Made by a program: the position numbers and the translations under genes
The notes under the pieces: generated by a model
Database searches by the model: none
Told to the model about the DNA's origin: nothing
What the model saw: only the letters and a program-made list of their open reading frames with translations
From: Herbaspirillum sp. YR522
GTDB lineage: Bacteria > Pseudomonadota > Gammaproteobacteria > Burkholderiales > Burkholderiaceae_D
DNA: 64,000 bases
Assembly (NCBI RefSeq): GCF_000282575.1
Contig: NZ_AKJA01000102.1
Span: 1-64,000 of the forward strand
Direction of reading: 5' to 3'
In this document: piece by piece, positions 29,429-41,305 of the stretch
Layout of the letters: the number at the start of each line of letters is the position of its first letter
Position numbering within the stretch: position 1 is the stretch's first letter

Positions 29429-30298
29429 ATGAATAACAAGATACGAGGTAATAAACTTGCGTCCTTGACCCTGGTCGCCGGACTCGGCCTTGCTGCGATG
29501 TCGCCGGCCGCGATCGCGTGCTCGGGCGACTCCCCGGTGTTAGCCAGCGTCTGCATCATGGCAGTGCCGGCCACCTTCGGTTCATTCAACAGGACCTACA
29601 TGCTGGCCGCCGGGCAGCAGATGTCGATCAACCAATCGACCGCACTTTATTCTCTCATCGGCATTACCTACGGTGGCAATGCCTCGACCACCTTCAACTT
29701 GCCCGACCTGCGCGGAAAGGTAGTCATCGGCGCGACCCTGCCCAACGACACGACCATCCCACAGGTCTATCCGGCCGGGACCACCGGCGGCAACGCCACC
29801 ATCAAGTTGGCGGTGGCCCAATTGCCGCCGCATGTCGTCACGATCGCAGCGCTGCCGGTGAACCTGACCGGCGTCACCGCCACCACCACCCTGGCCAGCC
29901 TGGCGGCCACCGCCGACCTGTCCGGCGTGGTCATCACGGGCCCGGCGAGCGGATTGACGGTGGGCGCATCCTCGACGGCCAGCGGCCTGACTTCGCCGTC
30001 GGGCAATTACCTGGGCAAGTCGAACGGCACGGCCGGCAATATCTATTCGTCGGCCACACCGGACGTCACCCTCAATGCCGCCACCATCGGCGGCAAGCTG
30101 TCGGTCACCGTCGATAAAGGCATCGGTGCGCCGGTCACCGTAAGCGGCACCGCCACCACCACCATTGGCGGCACCGCCACGGCCAGCGGCGCCAGCGCCG
30201 TCATCGGTGCCGGCATGGAGGTGCCGACGATGCCACCCTATCTGGCATTGACGTATTACATCGCCGCTCAGAATGCCCTCTACCCCTCGCGGGACTAG
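29429..30298 (+). CDS. Secreted protein with a phage-tail collar domain
   Basis: 289 residues. An N-terminal signal peptide (KLASLTLVAGLGLAAMSPAAIA) leads to a collar domain: GGNASTTFNLPDLRGKVVIG is the collar signature and the C-terminus MPPYLALTYYIAAQNALYPS matches the end of Mdp-type tail proteins. Between them is a Thr/Ala/Gly-rich stretch of low complexity. Two Cys just after the signal (ACSGDSPVLASVC) could form a disulfide. Cytoplasmic phage relatives have no signal peptide, so this is a version adapted for export. GGGGGAATTGGTAA precedes the ATG. First gene of the surface locus. Confidence 0.88.
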   Translation: MNNKIRGNKLASLTLVAGLGLAAMSPAAIACSGDSPVLASVCIMAVPATFGSFNRTYMLAAGQQMSINQSTALYSLIGITYGGNASTTFNLPDLRGKVVIGATLPNDTTIPQVYPAGTTGGNATIKLAVAQLPPHVVTIAALPVNLTGVTATTTLASLAATADLSGVVITGPASGLTVGASSTASGLTSPSGNYLGKSNGTAGNIYSSATPDVTLNAATIGGKLSVTVDKGIGAPVTVSGTATTTIGGTATASGASAVIGAGMEVPTMPPYLALTYYIAAQNALYPSRD

Positions 30299-30309
30299 GC
30301 ATTGCCATG

Positions 30310-30348
30310 TCGCCATTGAACCGCGTCAGCGACGCGGTTCAATGGCGA
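30310..30348. terminator. Perfect 18-bp hairpin between the collar and Sel1 genes
   Basis: TCGCCATTGAACCGCGTC and its exact complement are separated by AGC (arms 30310-30327 and 30331-30348). It starts 12 bases after the collar gene stop. The following bases are ATTTC, not a full T-run, so it may attenuate transcription or mark an RNA processing point rather than fully terminate. Confidence 0.65.
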
Positions 30349-30367
30349 ATTTCATCGGGATTCGACC

Positions 30368-31330
30368 GTGCGTATTCTCGCATCGCTACTTTTTCTGCTG
30401 TCGTGCAGCCAGGTTCAGTCATCGCCCCGGGATCTCGCCGCCGAGCTCAAGCCCGCCCAGACCGCCCTCGCCGCCAAGGATTATTCCACCGCCTACGATG
30501 GCTTGCTCCAATTCGCCGATCGCAATCCCCTGGCGCAGTTCACACTGGGACTGTTCGAACAGCAGGCATGGGGCCGCCCCGCCAATGCCGCCGTCGCCTG
30601 CGACTGGTTCGCAAAGGCTGCCCTTGGCAAGGTTCCGGCGGCGCAGCAATTGCTGGGCGATTGCCTGGCGCGCGGCATCGGCCGAGCGGTAGACGGGCCG
30701 GCCGCCTTGCACTGGTATGAGCAGGCGGCCCGATCGGGAATTGCCTATGCATGGTGCTCGGCCGGCGAGTTGTACATCGCGGGTGTGGTGGTCCCCAAGG
30801 ACACCGCGCGCGGGATCGCGCTATGCGCGGCGGCCGCCCAGGCCGGTTCACCGCCGGCCATGCTGAGGCTGGCCGACTATTATCGGGAAGGCCGCGACAT
30901 GCCAGCCGATCCGCGCCTGGCGCGCTATTGGTATCAGCAGGCCGCGCAGCAGCACCAGCATGAAGCGCAGTTCCGCCTGGGCATCATGCTCAGCGAAGGC
31001 CAAGGCGGTGACGCCGATGTGGTACAGGCCCGGGCCTGGCTGGAACAGGCCGCCACCGAGGGCTACGCACGTGCCTACCTGCCGCTGGCCATCCTGTATG
31101 CCAACGCAACGCCGGACCCCGCCACGGGGGCGCTGACACCGGATGACCTGGCCAAGGTGTACATGTGGAACAGCGCCGCCAAGGCCACCACCACCAATCC
31201 GGCGCAGCTGGCCGAGATCGCGCGCATCGAGAAACTGTCGCTGGCGGCGATGCCGGCACCATGGAAACCGGTGCTGGACCGCCGCGTGGCGGAGCACCTC
31301 GCCCGGCACGACGGTGCCGGCACGCCCTGA
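30368..31330 (+). CDS. Sel1-repeat lipoprotein
   Basis: 320 residues from a GTG start. A short signal ends in the lipobox LLSC (Cys13), so it should be lipid-anchored. The rest consists of Sel1/TPR-like helical repeats of about 36 residues (LLGDCLARGIGRAVDGPAAL, RLADYYREGRDMPADPRLA, RLGIMLSEGQGG...). Such proteins act as scaffolds. It lies between the collar gene and the TpsA gene on the same strand and ends 38 bases before tpsA; a role in assembly of the exoprotein is inference. Confidence 0.87.
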   Translation: MRILASLLFLLSCSQVQSSPRDLAAELKPAQTALAAKDYSTAYDGLLQFADRNPLAQFTLGLFEQQAWGRPANAAVACDWFAKAALGKVPAAQQLLGDCLARGIGRAVDGPAALHWYEQAARSGIAYAWCSAGELYIAGVVVPKDTARGIALCAAAAQAGSPPAMLRLADYYREGRDMPADPRLARYWYQQAAQQHQHEAQFRLGIMLSEGQGGDADVVQARAWLEQAATEGYARAYLPLAILYANATPDPATGALTPDDLAKVYMWNSAAKATTTNPAQLAEIARIEKLSLAAMPAPWKPVLDRRVAEHLARHDGAGTP

Positions 31331-31368
31331 CCATTTTTTGCTTCACCGTTGCCACCAAGGGGAATCAT

Positions 31369-34300
31369 ATGCAACGCCACGCTGCGCTCAACCGTATCTA
31401 TCGCCTGGTCTGGAGCCATGTCCATCAGACCTGGGTGATCGTCTCCGAACGGACCAGGGGCCAGGGCAAGCGCGCCAGCCGCCGGCTGCTGGCTGGCATG
31501 CTGATGGCGGCGGCCCACGCGGCACAGGCCGGGCCTGCGGGGGGGCAGATCACCGGCGGCAGCGGCAGCATTGGCCAGGTCGGCAACACCACCACCATTA
31601 CCCAGACCAGCCAGGCCCTGTCGGCGAATTGGCGCAGCTTCAATACCTCCACCCAGGAAACGGTCAATTTCGTACAACCGTCAGCCAACGCCATCGCGGT
31701 CAATCGAATCCTGGACGCCAATCCCACCCAATTCATGGGCCAGCTCAATGCCAACGGCCAGGTCTATTTGATCAATCCCAATGGCATCCTGTTCGGCGCC
31801 GGTTCGCAGATCAACGTCGGCGCCTTGGTGGCGTCCACGCTCGACACCAGCGATGCAGGCCTGGGCGGCGCGGCACTCAACTTCAGCGGCGCCGGCCGCG
31901 GCAGCATCGTCAACCAGGGTGACATCGTCACTGGGGCCGGCGGCTATGTCGCCTTCATCGGTAACACTGTGCGCAACCAGGGCACCATCACCGCGCCCGG
32001 CGGCACCGTCGCGCTCGGTGCCGGCAGCGATGTGACGCTGGCATTCGCCGGCAACAGCCTGGTGAAAATGCAGGTCAACCAGAACACCCTTGACAACCTG
32101 GCCGAAAACGGCGGCGTGATCCGCGCCGACGGCGGCGCGGTCGTCCTCACCGCCGGCGCGCGCGACGCGGTACTGGCCAGCATGGTCAACAACACCGGCA
32201 TCATCCAGGCGCGCAGCGTGCGCGAGGTCAACGGCAGCATCGTACTCGACGCCGGCAACCTGGGCACGGCCAGCAATGGCGGCACGCTGGACGCCTCCGG
32301 CAGCAACAGCGGCCAGACCGGCGGCGCCGTCCACGTCCTGGGCGGCCAGGTCGCCCTGGCCGGCACCAGCCGCATCGACGTGTCGGGCGATGCCGGCGGA
32401 GGCACGGCCCTGGTCGGCGGCAACTTCCTGGGCGCCGGCCCGCAGCAGAATGCGCAGAACGTCACCGTGGCCGGCGGCAGCCTGATCAACGCCGATGCCG
32501 TCAACACTGGCAATGGCGGCAACGTGGCCGTCTGGTCGGACCTTACCACCAACTTCGACGGCGTCATCAGCGCACGCGGTGGCGCCACCAGGGGTGACGG
32601 CGGCGCGGTCGAGACCTCGGGCAAGAAACTGCATATCGGCAGCGATTCCTCGGTGTCCACGCTGGCCTCCCATGGCACATATGGCAATTGGCTGCTGGAT
32701 CCGCAGGACTTCACCATCGCCCCCAGTGGCGGCGACATGACCGGTACCCAGATCACCAATGCCTTGCAACTTGGCAACGTGACCATCAAATCGTCCCAGG
32801 GCGGCACGGCCGGCAACGGCGACATCAACGTGATCGGCGGCGACCTGATCGGTGGTAACAGCTGGACCACCGGCACCACACTGACGTTAAGCGCCTATCG
32901 CAATATCAACGTACTGGACTATGCCAATATCGACGCCAACGCCGGCACCGGCAGCATCGTGCTGCGTGCCGACAACACGGCCACCGGCGTGGGCACGGTC
33001 AATCTCGATGCCAACACCGTCAACCTCTTCGGCAACAGTACCGGCACGGTCAAGATCTACTACAACCCGACCAGCTATGCCACGCCAACAGATTATGCGG
33101 GTATGCAGGGTGGCGGCTTCCAGACCATCCAGAACGCCAACCTGAGCACCTACATGCTCATCAACCTGCATGCCGGTATTGTCGACAAAACCTATGACGG
33201 GACTACGGCAGCGACGATCACCGGTTTCTCGGTCACCGGCGCGGTACCCGTGGGCATCACGATCCAGACCACCGGCGCGTCGGCCAGTTTCTCCGACAAG
33301 AATGCCGGCGCCAACAAGACGGTCACCGTCAGCGGCGTGACCATGACCGGTGCCAATGCCAGCCGTTATTTTCTCAACGGCCTCGACAGCGCCACGGCGA
33401 GCATCAATCGTGCCAATCTCAGCCTATCGGGCATCACCGCCAACAACAAGACATACGATGGCACTGCCTCGGCCACGCTCAGCGGCACCGCAGTGGTCAC
33501 TCCCCTCGGCGGCGACAGCGTCACTCTTGCCGGCACCGGCATCGGCAGCTTCGTCAACAAGAATGCGGGCACCAGCAAGGGCGTGAGCGTGTCCGGCTAT
33601 ACCCTCACGGGCACCGACGCCGGCAACTACACCCTGATCCTGCCTACCGGCCTGACCGCCACTATCAATCGTGCCAACCTGAGCGTGACAGGCGTCACCG
33701 CCGCCAGCAAGACCTACGACGGCAGCACTGGCGCCGTGCTGGCAGGCACTGCCAGCGTCACCGCATTGGGGAGCGATTCGGTGTCGGTCGCAGGCACGGG
33801 CGTTGGCACCTTCGCCGACAAGAGCGCCGGCATCAACAAGGTCGTCAGCGTGAGTGGTTATTCGCTCGCCGGCACCGATGCAGTCAACTACAACATCGTG
33901 CAACCGACCGGCCTGGTGGCGAGCATCAATCGCGCCAACCTGGTCGTGTCGGGCATCTCGGCCGCCGACAAGACCTACGACGGGACCTCCTCGGCCACGC
34001 TGGGCGGCGCGGCATCGGTGAGCGCCATCGCTGGCGACATCGTAGCCCTGGCGGGCACCGGCACCGGCACCTTCGTCAACAAGAACGCCGGCACCAACAA
34101 ATCGGTCACGGTGAGCGGCTATACCTTGAGTGGCAGCGACGCCAACAACTATAACCTGGTCCAGCCCGCCGGCTTGGCCGCCACCATCAGCAAAGCCGAC
34201 CTGGCATTGAGCGGCCTGGCAGTGTCGGACAAGGTCTATGACGGCACCACCGCTGCGACGTTGAGCGGCACCGCTTCGGTGTCCGCCATCGGCAGCGACG

Positions 34301-35853
34301 TGGTGTCGCTCGGCGGTAGCGGCAGCGCTGCCTTCGTCAACAAGAACGCGGGCAGCAACAAGGGCGTCAGCGTCAGTGGCTACACGCTTTCCGGCGCCGA
34401 TGCCGGCAACTACAACCTGGTCGCGCCCGGCAACCTGAGCGCCACCATCAACAAGGCCGACCTCGTGGTCAACGGCGTGAGCGCGGTCAACAAGACCTAC
34501 GACGGCACCAATGCGGCGAGCTTGGGCGGCGCCGCTGCGGTGAGCGCCATCGGCGCCGACGTGGTCAGCGTCAGCGGCACCGGCAGCGGTACTTTCGCCG
34601 ACAAGAATGCCGGTACCAACAAGGCCGTCAGCGTCACCGGCTATACCCTTTCCGGCACCGACGCCGCCAATTACAACGTGATCCAGCCGACCGGCCTGAA
34701 CGCAGATATCGTTCGCGCCGACCTCGGCGTGTCGGGCGTGACGGCGGCTGGCAAGGTCTACGATGGCACCACCGCCGCGGTCCTGACCGGCACTGCCGCA
34801 GTGGCCGCCTTCGGCGCTGACGTGGTCAGCGTCGTCGGGACCGGCGTGGGCACCTTCGCCAACAAGAACGCTGGCAGCAACAAGGCCGTCAGCGTGACCG
34901 GCTACACATTGTCCGGCGCCGACGCCAGCAACTACAACCTCGTGCAACCTACCGGCTTGAGCGCGACCATCGGCAAGGCCGATCTCGCGCTATCCGGCCT
35001 CAGTGCGTCCGACAAGGTGTATGACGGCGCCACGCAGGCGAGCCTGGCGGGCACGGCCAGCGTCACGGCCATCGGCAGCGACGTGGTCACCCTGGGCGGC
35101 ACCGGCAGCGGCGCTTTCGCCGACAAGAACGTGGGCAACAACAAGGCGGTGTTGGTCAGCGGCTATACCCTGAGCGGCGCCGACGCCGGCAATTACACGC
35201 TGGTCGTGCCCTCCAGCCTGACGGCCCGCATCACCCCGGCCGCCCTCACCGTGAGCGGCATCACCGCTGCCGACAAGTCCTTCGATGGCACCACCGCGGC
35301 CACGGTCGACAGCACTCAGGCGACGCTGGCCGGCCTGATCGGCAGCGACGTGGTGACCGTCTCGGCCAGCGGCACCTTCGCCGACGCCAACGTCGGCAAT
35401 GCCAAGGTGGTCAACCTGAGCAACGTCTTCGGCGGAGCCGATGCCGGCAATTACGCCATCGCGCCGCAAGCACAGGCCGTTGCCAGCATCACGGCGGCGC
35501 CGGTCATCCCGCCTGCATCGCCGGTCATCACGCCTGCGTTGCCGTCCCAACCGACCACGATCACCGCCGGCGCCTCGCCGTCGACCCGGCAGATGCAGGA
35601 CATCGTGACGCAGATACAGTCATCGGTGCTGCCGCCGCAGGCGGCGACCGAACCACGCGCGCTGGAACTGTCATCGACCATCCAGGTATCACGCCGCAGC
35701 GATGACGAACCTGGGCAGCAGGCACCGTCCGCCGGCCGCGCTGCCGCCCAGCCGATCAATACCAGCACCGGCTTCGGCACGCCGGCCCCGATGTTGAACA
35801 TCCAGAACGGCGGCATCCAACTGCCTCCCATGGCCACCAGCATCACCGAATAA
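31369..35853 (+). CDS. TpsA exoprotein with hemagglutination/TPS domain and YDG repeats
   Basis: 1,494 residues, start set at the ATG behind CCAAGGGGAATCAT. An extended signal peptide region comes first (NRIYRLVWSHVHQTWVIVSE, cleavage near residue 48). The TPS secretion domain follows (about 50-300) with the key motif LINPNGILFG and NQGDIVTGAGGYVAFIGN. A beta-helix-like filament region runs to about 590, then nine YDG repeats (599-1379), eight of them 87 residues each. The Pro-rich C-terminus has no recognisable toxin domain. Secreted across the outer membrane by the TpsB gene directly downstream. Probably an adhesin or biofilm matrix protein. Confidence 0.94.
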   Translation: MQRHAALNRIYRLVWSHVHQTWVIVSERTRGQGKRASRRLLAGMLMAAAHAAQAGPAGGQITGGSGSIGQVGNTTTITQTSQALSANWRSFNTSTQETVNFVQPSANAIAVNRILDANPTQFMGQLNANGQVYLINPNGILFGAGSQINVGALVASTLDTSDAGLGGAALNFSGAGRGSIVNQGDIVTGAGGYVAFIGNTVRNQGTITAPGGTVALGAGSDVTLAFAGNSLVKMQVNQNTLDNLAENGGVIRADGGAVVLTAGARDAVLASMVNNTGIIQARSVREVNGSIVLDAGNLGTASNGGTLDASGSNSGQTGGAVHVLGGQVALAGTSRIDVSGDAGGGTALVGGNFLGAGPQQNAQNVTVAGGSLINADAVNTGNGGNVAVWSDLTTNFDGVISARGGATRGDGGAVETSGKKLHIGSDSSVSTLASHGTYGNWLLDPQDFTIAPSGGDMTGTQITNALQLGNVTIKSSQGGTAGNGDINVIGGDLIGGNSWTTGTTLTLSAYRNINVLDYANIDANAGTGSIVLRADNTATGVGTVNLDANTVNLFGNSTGTVKIYYNPTSYATPTDYAGMQGGGFQTIQNANLSTYMLINLHAGIVDKTYDGTTAATITGFSVTGAVPVGITIQTTGASASFSDKNAGANKTVTVSGVTMTGANASRYFLNGLDSATASINRANLSLSGITANNKTYDGTASATLSGTAVVTPLGGDSVTLAGTGIGSFVNKNAGTSKGVSVSGYTLTGTDAGNYTLILPTGLTATINRANLSVTGVTAASKTYDGSTGAVLAGTASVTALGSDSVSVAGTGVGTFADKSAGINKVVSVSGYSLAGTDAVNYNIVQPTGLVASINRANLVVSGISAADKTYDGTSSATLGGAASVSAIAGDIVALAGTGTGTFVNKNAGTNKSVTVSGYTLSGSDANNYNLVQPAGLAATISKADLALSGLAVSDKVYDGTTAATLSGTASVSAIGSDVVSLGGSGSAAFVNKNAGSNKGVSVSGYTLSGADAGNYNLVAPGNLSATINKADLVVNGVSAVNKTYDGTNAASLGGAAAVSAIGADVVSVSGTGSGTFADKNAGTNKAVSVTGYTLSGTDAANYNVIQPTGLNADIVRADLGVSGVTAAGKVYDGTTAAVLTGTAAVAAFGADVVSVVGTGVGTFANKNAGSNKAVSVTGYTLSGADASNYNLVQPTGLSATIGKADLALSGLSASDKVYDGATQASLAGTASVTAIGSDVVTLGGTGSGAFADKNVGNNKAVLVSGYTLSGADAGNYTLVVPSSLTARITPAALTVSGITAADKSFDGTTAATVDSTQATLAGLIGSDVVTVSASGTFADANVGNAKVVNLSNVFGGADAGNYAIAPQAQAVASITAAPVIPPASPVITPALPSQPTTITAGASPSTRQMQDIVTQIQSSVLPPQAATEPRALELSSTIQVSRRSDDEPGQQAPSAGRAAAQPINTSTGFGTPAPMLNIQNGGIQLPPMATSITE
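33163..35505 (+). repeat. Nine tandem YDG-domain repeats in tpsA
   Basis: A divergent first unit (33163-33432) is followed by units of exactly 261 bases starting at 33433, 33694, 33955, 34216, 34477, 34738, 34999 and 35260; the last is slightly shorter. Each carries the pattern KTYDGT, then FVNKNAG or FADKNAG, then VSGYTLSGADAGNY. Units 2-8 are close to each other, which points to expansion by duplication and a possibility of length variation among strains. Confidence 0.93.
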
Positions 35854-35865
35854 AACCGCCCATTC

Positions 35866-37560
35866 ATGACAATCGCAGACCTGTTGCCGTCCTTCCCCAA
35901 AACGACACTGGCCGCATTGCTGCTGGCCGCCCTCGAAGCGCATGCCGCCGGCCCGGTGGTCACACCCGATGCGGGCGCGATCCTGCAGCAGTTGCAGCCG
36001 TCGGTGCCGCCCACGCCGCAATCCGGCCGGCCGGCCCTGCAAATCGAACCGAAGAATGCCACCGGGGGGCCGGCGACGGCGCCGTTCGAGGTGCGAGAGA
36101 TCCGCATCACCGGCAATACCGAATTCGCCACCGACGTGCTGCACGCGCTGGTGGCGGACCAGCAAGCAAGACAGCGCACACTGGCGCAGCTCGAAGAAGC
36201 AGCCGCACGCATCACCGACTTCTACCAGCGTCACGGCTTTCCGCTGGCGCGCGCGCTGATCCCGGCCCAGACCATCAGCGCCGGTGTGGTGGTGATCCAG
36301 GTGGTCGAGGCGCGCTACGGCCGCATCGACGTGGACAATCGTAGCGAGGTCAGCGACGCGCTGGTGCAGGCAACAGCAGCTTCCCTGCAGCCCGGCCAGG
36401 TGATCGACGAACGCCATCTCGACCGCACGTTGCTGCTGCTGTCGGACATACCGGGCGTGGGGGTGAACGCCGTGCTCAAGCCGGGCGCTGCCGTCGGCAC
36501 TTCCGACCTGGCGCTGGAACTGGCGCGCGCGCCGGTGGCACTGGCCAATGCGGCGCTCGACAATTACGGCAACCGCTATGTCGGACGGATGCGGGCCAGC
36601 GGCAACCTGAACCTGGTCAATCCGTTTCACCACGGCGATGTACTGAGCCTGTCGGCAGTCAGTTCCGGTGAAGGCATGCAATTTGCGCGGCTTGGGTATG
36701 ACACCCTGATCAATGGCCTCGGCACGCACGCAGGCGTGGCCTATTCGTTCGTGCATTACCGGCTCGGTGGCAGCGTCGATGCGCTGGGTGCGCATGGCAC
36801 GGCCGGGGTGGCCAGCGCCTGGCTGCGCCAGCCCCTGCTGCGCAGTCGCCAGGCCAATATCTATGCGCAGGCGCAACTCGATGCCAAGCAGCTGCGCGAC
36901 AGCATCGATGCCGGCGGCACACATACGGATCGTCACCTGGACAATTGGGTGCTGAGCCTCAATGGCGATAGGCGCGACAGTATCCTGGCCGGCGGCATCA
37001 GCATCTGGAGCCTGGGGTGGACCATTGGCCGCGTCGATTTCGACGACACGGCAGCGCAAACGGCGGATGCGGCCTCGGCCCGCACGCGCGGCAGTTTCTC
37101 CAAATGGAACCTGAACTTCTCGCGGCTGCAGGCGTTGGGTAACAGGGATATCGTCTATTTCAATGCCGCGCTGCAGTGGTCGGACGGCAATCTGGACTCG
37201 GCCGAGAAAATGACGGTGGGCGGCCCCTACACGGTGCGCGCCTACGATATCGGCGCGGTCTCGGGTGACACCGGCGCCTATGGCACGCTGGAATGGCGCC
37301 ACGACCTGGGCTTGTCGATGCCGGGCAAGTTGCAGACGGTGGCCTTCATCGACAGCGCGCGGGTCAGGATCAATCGCCATCCGTGGAGCAGCGGTGAAAA
37401 CAGCGTCAGCCTCTCCGGCATTGGCGCCGGACTGAACTGGGATGGCCCCGATTCGTGGAAGGCGGCCTTGTCGGTGGCGACCTCCATTGGCGCTCATCCC
37501 TCCACCGTGGCTGCCCCCGCCAGCGCCCGCGCCTGGCTGACGCTTGGCAAGACCTTCTGA
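35866..37560 (+). CDS. TpsB outer-membrane transporter (ShlB/FhaC type)
   Basis: 564 residues, 12 bases after tpsA. Signal peptide 1-28, then a Pro-rich linker, two POTRA domains (PFEVREIRITGNTEF and VVVIQVVEARYGRIDVDNR), and a 16-strand barrel ending in Phe. The conserved loop-6 motif, usually VRGY/F, reads VRAYD here (near residue 457). No clear Shine-Dalgarno; translation probably re-initiates after tpsA. It recognises and exports the TpsA product. Confidence 0.95.
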   Translation: MTIADLLPSFPKTTLAALLLAALEAHAAGPVVTPDAGAILQQLQPSVPPTPQSGRPALQIEPKNATGGPATAPFEVREIRITGNTEFATDVLHALVADQQARQRTLAQLEEAAARITDFYQRHGFPLARALIPAQTISAGVVVIQVVEARYGRIDVDNRSEVSDALVQATAASLQPGQVIDERHLDRTLLLLSDIPGVGVNAVLKPGAAVGTSDLALELARAPVALANAALDNYGNRYVGRMRASGNLNLVNPFHHGDVLSLSAVSSGEGMQFARLGYDTLINGLGTHAGVAYSFVHYRLGGSVDALGAHGTAGVASAWLRQPLLRSRQANIYAQAQLDAKQLRDSIDAGGTHTDRHLDNWVLSLNGDRRDSILAGGISIWSLGWTIGRVDFDDTAAQTADAASARTRGSFSKWNLNFSRLQALGNRDIVYFNAALQWSDGNLDSAEKMTVGGPYTVRAYDIGAVSGDTGAYGTLEWRHDLGLSMPGKLQTVAFIDSARVRINRHPWSSGENSVSLSGIGAGLNWDGPDSWKAALSVATSIGAHPSTVAAPASARAWLTLGKTF

Positions 37561-37638
37561 GCGCGGCCATGCGCTGCCGGCAATCCCGGGCCTGGCCAAG
37601 CGTGAGCGACGATTGCCCGATCGACCCGATAGGTCGCG

Positions 37639-38550
37639 TTAGCGGACGATGCGCAACGAAAAATCGGCAGCCCGGATATCCTTGGTCAGGCTGCCGATCG
37701 AGATCCGTTCAACCCCGGTTTCTGCAATCGCGCGCACGGTATCGAGGCTGATGCCCCCCGACGCTTCCAGCAGCGCACGCCCGGCATTGACCGCCACCGC
37801 CTCGCGCATCATCTCCAGCGAGAAGTTATCCAGCAGGATCGACACGGCGCCGGCGCCCAGGGCTTCCTGCAACTCGCCGATGCTCTCCACCTCGACCTGG
37901 ATCGCCACCCCGGCGTCGAGCTTGTGGGCGGCGGCCATGGCGGCGCTGATGCCACCGGCGGCGGCGATGTGGTTTTCCTTGATCAGGATGCCGTCGTACA
38001 GGGCCAGGCGCTGATTGGCGCCGCCCCCCACCCGGACCGCGTACTTCTGCGCCAGGCGCAGGCCCGGCAAGGTCTTGCGGGTATCGAGGATGCTGGCGCC
38101 GGTGCCGGCGACGACGTCGACGTAGCGCCGCGTGGCACTGGCCACGCCCGACAGCAGCTGCAAGAAGTTGAGTGCACCGCGTTCGGCGGTGAGCAAGGCG
38201 CGCGCCGGACCTTCGATGATACAGACCTCGCTGTCGGCCGCCATCAGGTCGCCTTCGGCATGACGCCAGCCTACCTGCAGGCGCGGATCGAGCCGGGTCA
38301 TCACCGCCTCGAACCAGGGCGCACCGCACAGCACGGCGGCTTCGCGCACGATCACGCGGGCCGTGACGAATTCGTGCTCGGGCACCAGCATGCCGGTGAA
38401 ATCACCGTCGCCGACGTCTTCGGCGATGGCCTGGTTGACATTGGCGTCGAAGGCCGCGAGCAAGGCCGCATCGAAGGGCGCAAAGGGATTGTTCAAGTTG
38501 CTGGCCACGGTGATGCTGGGGCTGGTCTTGATGGCGTGGAGGGTTGTCAT
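37639..38550 (-). CDS. nadC: Nicotinate-nucleotide pyrophosphorylase NadC
   Basis: 303 residues. Converts quinolinate and PRPP to nicotinate mononucleotide. Motifs: [11 protein letters not shown] near the N-terminus, [31 protein letters not shown] and IKENHI, and the C-terminal barrel strands LLEASGGI and ISIGSLTKD. The start overlaps the end of nadA by four bases. A 25-residue N-terminal extension precedes the usual family start. Confidence 0.97.
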   Translation of the reverse strand: MTTLHAIKTSPSITVASNLNNPFAPFDAALLAAFDANVNQAIAEDVGDGDFTGMLVPEHEFVTARVIVREAAVLCGAPWFEAVMTRLDPRLQVGWRHAEGDLMAADSEVCIIEGPARALLTAERGALNFLQLLSGVASATRRYVDVVAGTGASILDTRKTLPGLRLAQKYAVRVGGGANQRLALYDGILIKENHIAAAGGISAAMAAAHKLDAGVAIQVEVESIGELQEALGAGAVSILLDNFSLEMMREAVAVNAGRALLEASGGISLDTVRAIAETGVERISIGSLTKDIRAADFSLRIVR

Positions 38551-39686
38551 GCCGGGCCGATTCCTGCAAACAGTTGCTGTTCGTCTTCAAGCCGCGCGCC
38601 GGGGCGCACATTGGCTTTCCTGTTGGCTGCGAAATCCAGCATGCGGTCGATGCACAGCACGGCGCGACGGCCGACGGCTGGATCGACGACGATTTCGTTG
38701 GCTCCGCTCTGCAGCACCTGCAACAGGTTCTGCAGACCGTTCATCGCCATCCACGGGCAGTGCGCGCAACTCTTGCATGTCGCACTGTTGCCGGCCGTGG
38801 GGGCGTCGATGAATAGCTTGCCTGGCGCAGCCAGGCGCATCTTGTGCAGGATGCCGTTGTCGGTGGCGACGATGAACGACGGCGCGCTGGACGCCTGCAC
38901 CGCAGCGATCAGCTGCGAGGTCGAACCGACCACATCGGCCTGCGCTACCACCGCCGCCGGCGATTCGGGATGCACCAGCACCAGCGCCTCGGGGTGTTCG
39001 GCGCGCATCAGTTCCAGCTCGCCCCCCTTGAATTCGTCGTGCACCAGGCACGACCCTTGCCACAACAGCATGTCGGCGCCGGTCTGCTGCTGGATATAGC
39101 TGCCCAGGTGCTTGTCGGGCGCCCACAGGATCTTCTTGCCCTGCTGGTGCAGGTGCTGCACGATCTCCAGGCCGATCGACGAGGTTACCATCCAGTCGGC
39201 ACGTGCCTTGACCGCGGCACTGGTATTGGCATAGACCACCACCGTGCGATCGGGATGGGCGTCGCAGAAGGCGGCGAACTCATCGGCCGGGCATCCCAGG
39301 TCGAGCGAACAGGTGGCGTCCAGGTCGGGCATCAGGATGCGTTTTTCCGGACTCAGGATCTTGGCCGTCTCGCCCATGAAGCGTACCCCCGCCACCACCA
39401 GCGTGGTGGCCGCGTGGTCGCGCCCGAAGCGGGCCATTTCCAGCGAATCCGACACGCAGCCGCCGGTTTCCTCGGCCAGGTCCTGCAGGTCCGGATCGAC
39501 GTAATAATGCGCCACCAGCACCGCCTGCTTCTGCTTGAGCAAGGCCTTGATGCGGGCCTTCAGGTCGGCCCGCTCGGCCGCGCCCGGTGTCGGTGGGACG
39601 CGCGCCCAGGCGTTGGCGGTGCAGCTGCCGCCGGTCTCCATCTGCGGCCGTTCGTATTGGACGACCTTGCTTGCGGTTGCGTGCAT
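38547..39686 (-). CDS. nadA: Quinolinate synthase NadA
   Basis: 379 residues. Condenses iminoaspartate (from NadB) with dihydroxyacetone phosphate. 4Fe-4S ligands are visible at Cys126, Cys213 and in the CxxCxxC motif (304-310). [19 protein letters not shown] is the family N-terminal signature. Operon with nadC (four-base overlap). No clear Shine-Dalgarno before the ATG at 39686. Confidence 0.97.
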   Translation of the reverse strand: MHATASKVVQYERPQMETGGSCTANAWARVPPTPGAAERADLKARIKALLKQKQAVLVAHYYVDPDLQDLAEETGGCVSDSLEMARFGRDHAATTLVVAGVRFMGETAKILSPEKRILMPDLDATCSLDLGCPADEFAAFCDAHPDRTVVVYANTSAAVKARADWMVTSSIGLEIVQHLHQQGKKILWAPDKHLGSYIQQQTGADMLLWQGSCLVHDEFKGGELELMRAEHPEALVLVHPESPAAVVAQADVVGSTSQLIAAVQASSAPSFIVATDNGILHKMRLAAPGKLFIDAPTAGNSATCKSCAHCPWMAMNGLQNLLQVLQSGANEIVVDPAVGRRAVLCIDRMLDFAANRKANVRPGARLEDEQQLFAGIGPA

Positions 39687-39706
39687 GGCGGGAGTGTGCG
39701 TTGGGG

Positions 39707-41305
<1,599 letters not shown>

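Noticed and set aside
33163-35505. Regular repeats considered as a CRISPR array
   Set aside because: The units are in-frame protein repeats of 87 residues with no spacers; no CRISPR array or cas gene was seen in the window.
31369-35853. TpsA considered as a CdiA-type contact-dependent toxin
   Set aside because: No C-terminal toxin domain or VENN-like boundary is visible, and the gene is followed directly by tpsB without an immunity gene.
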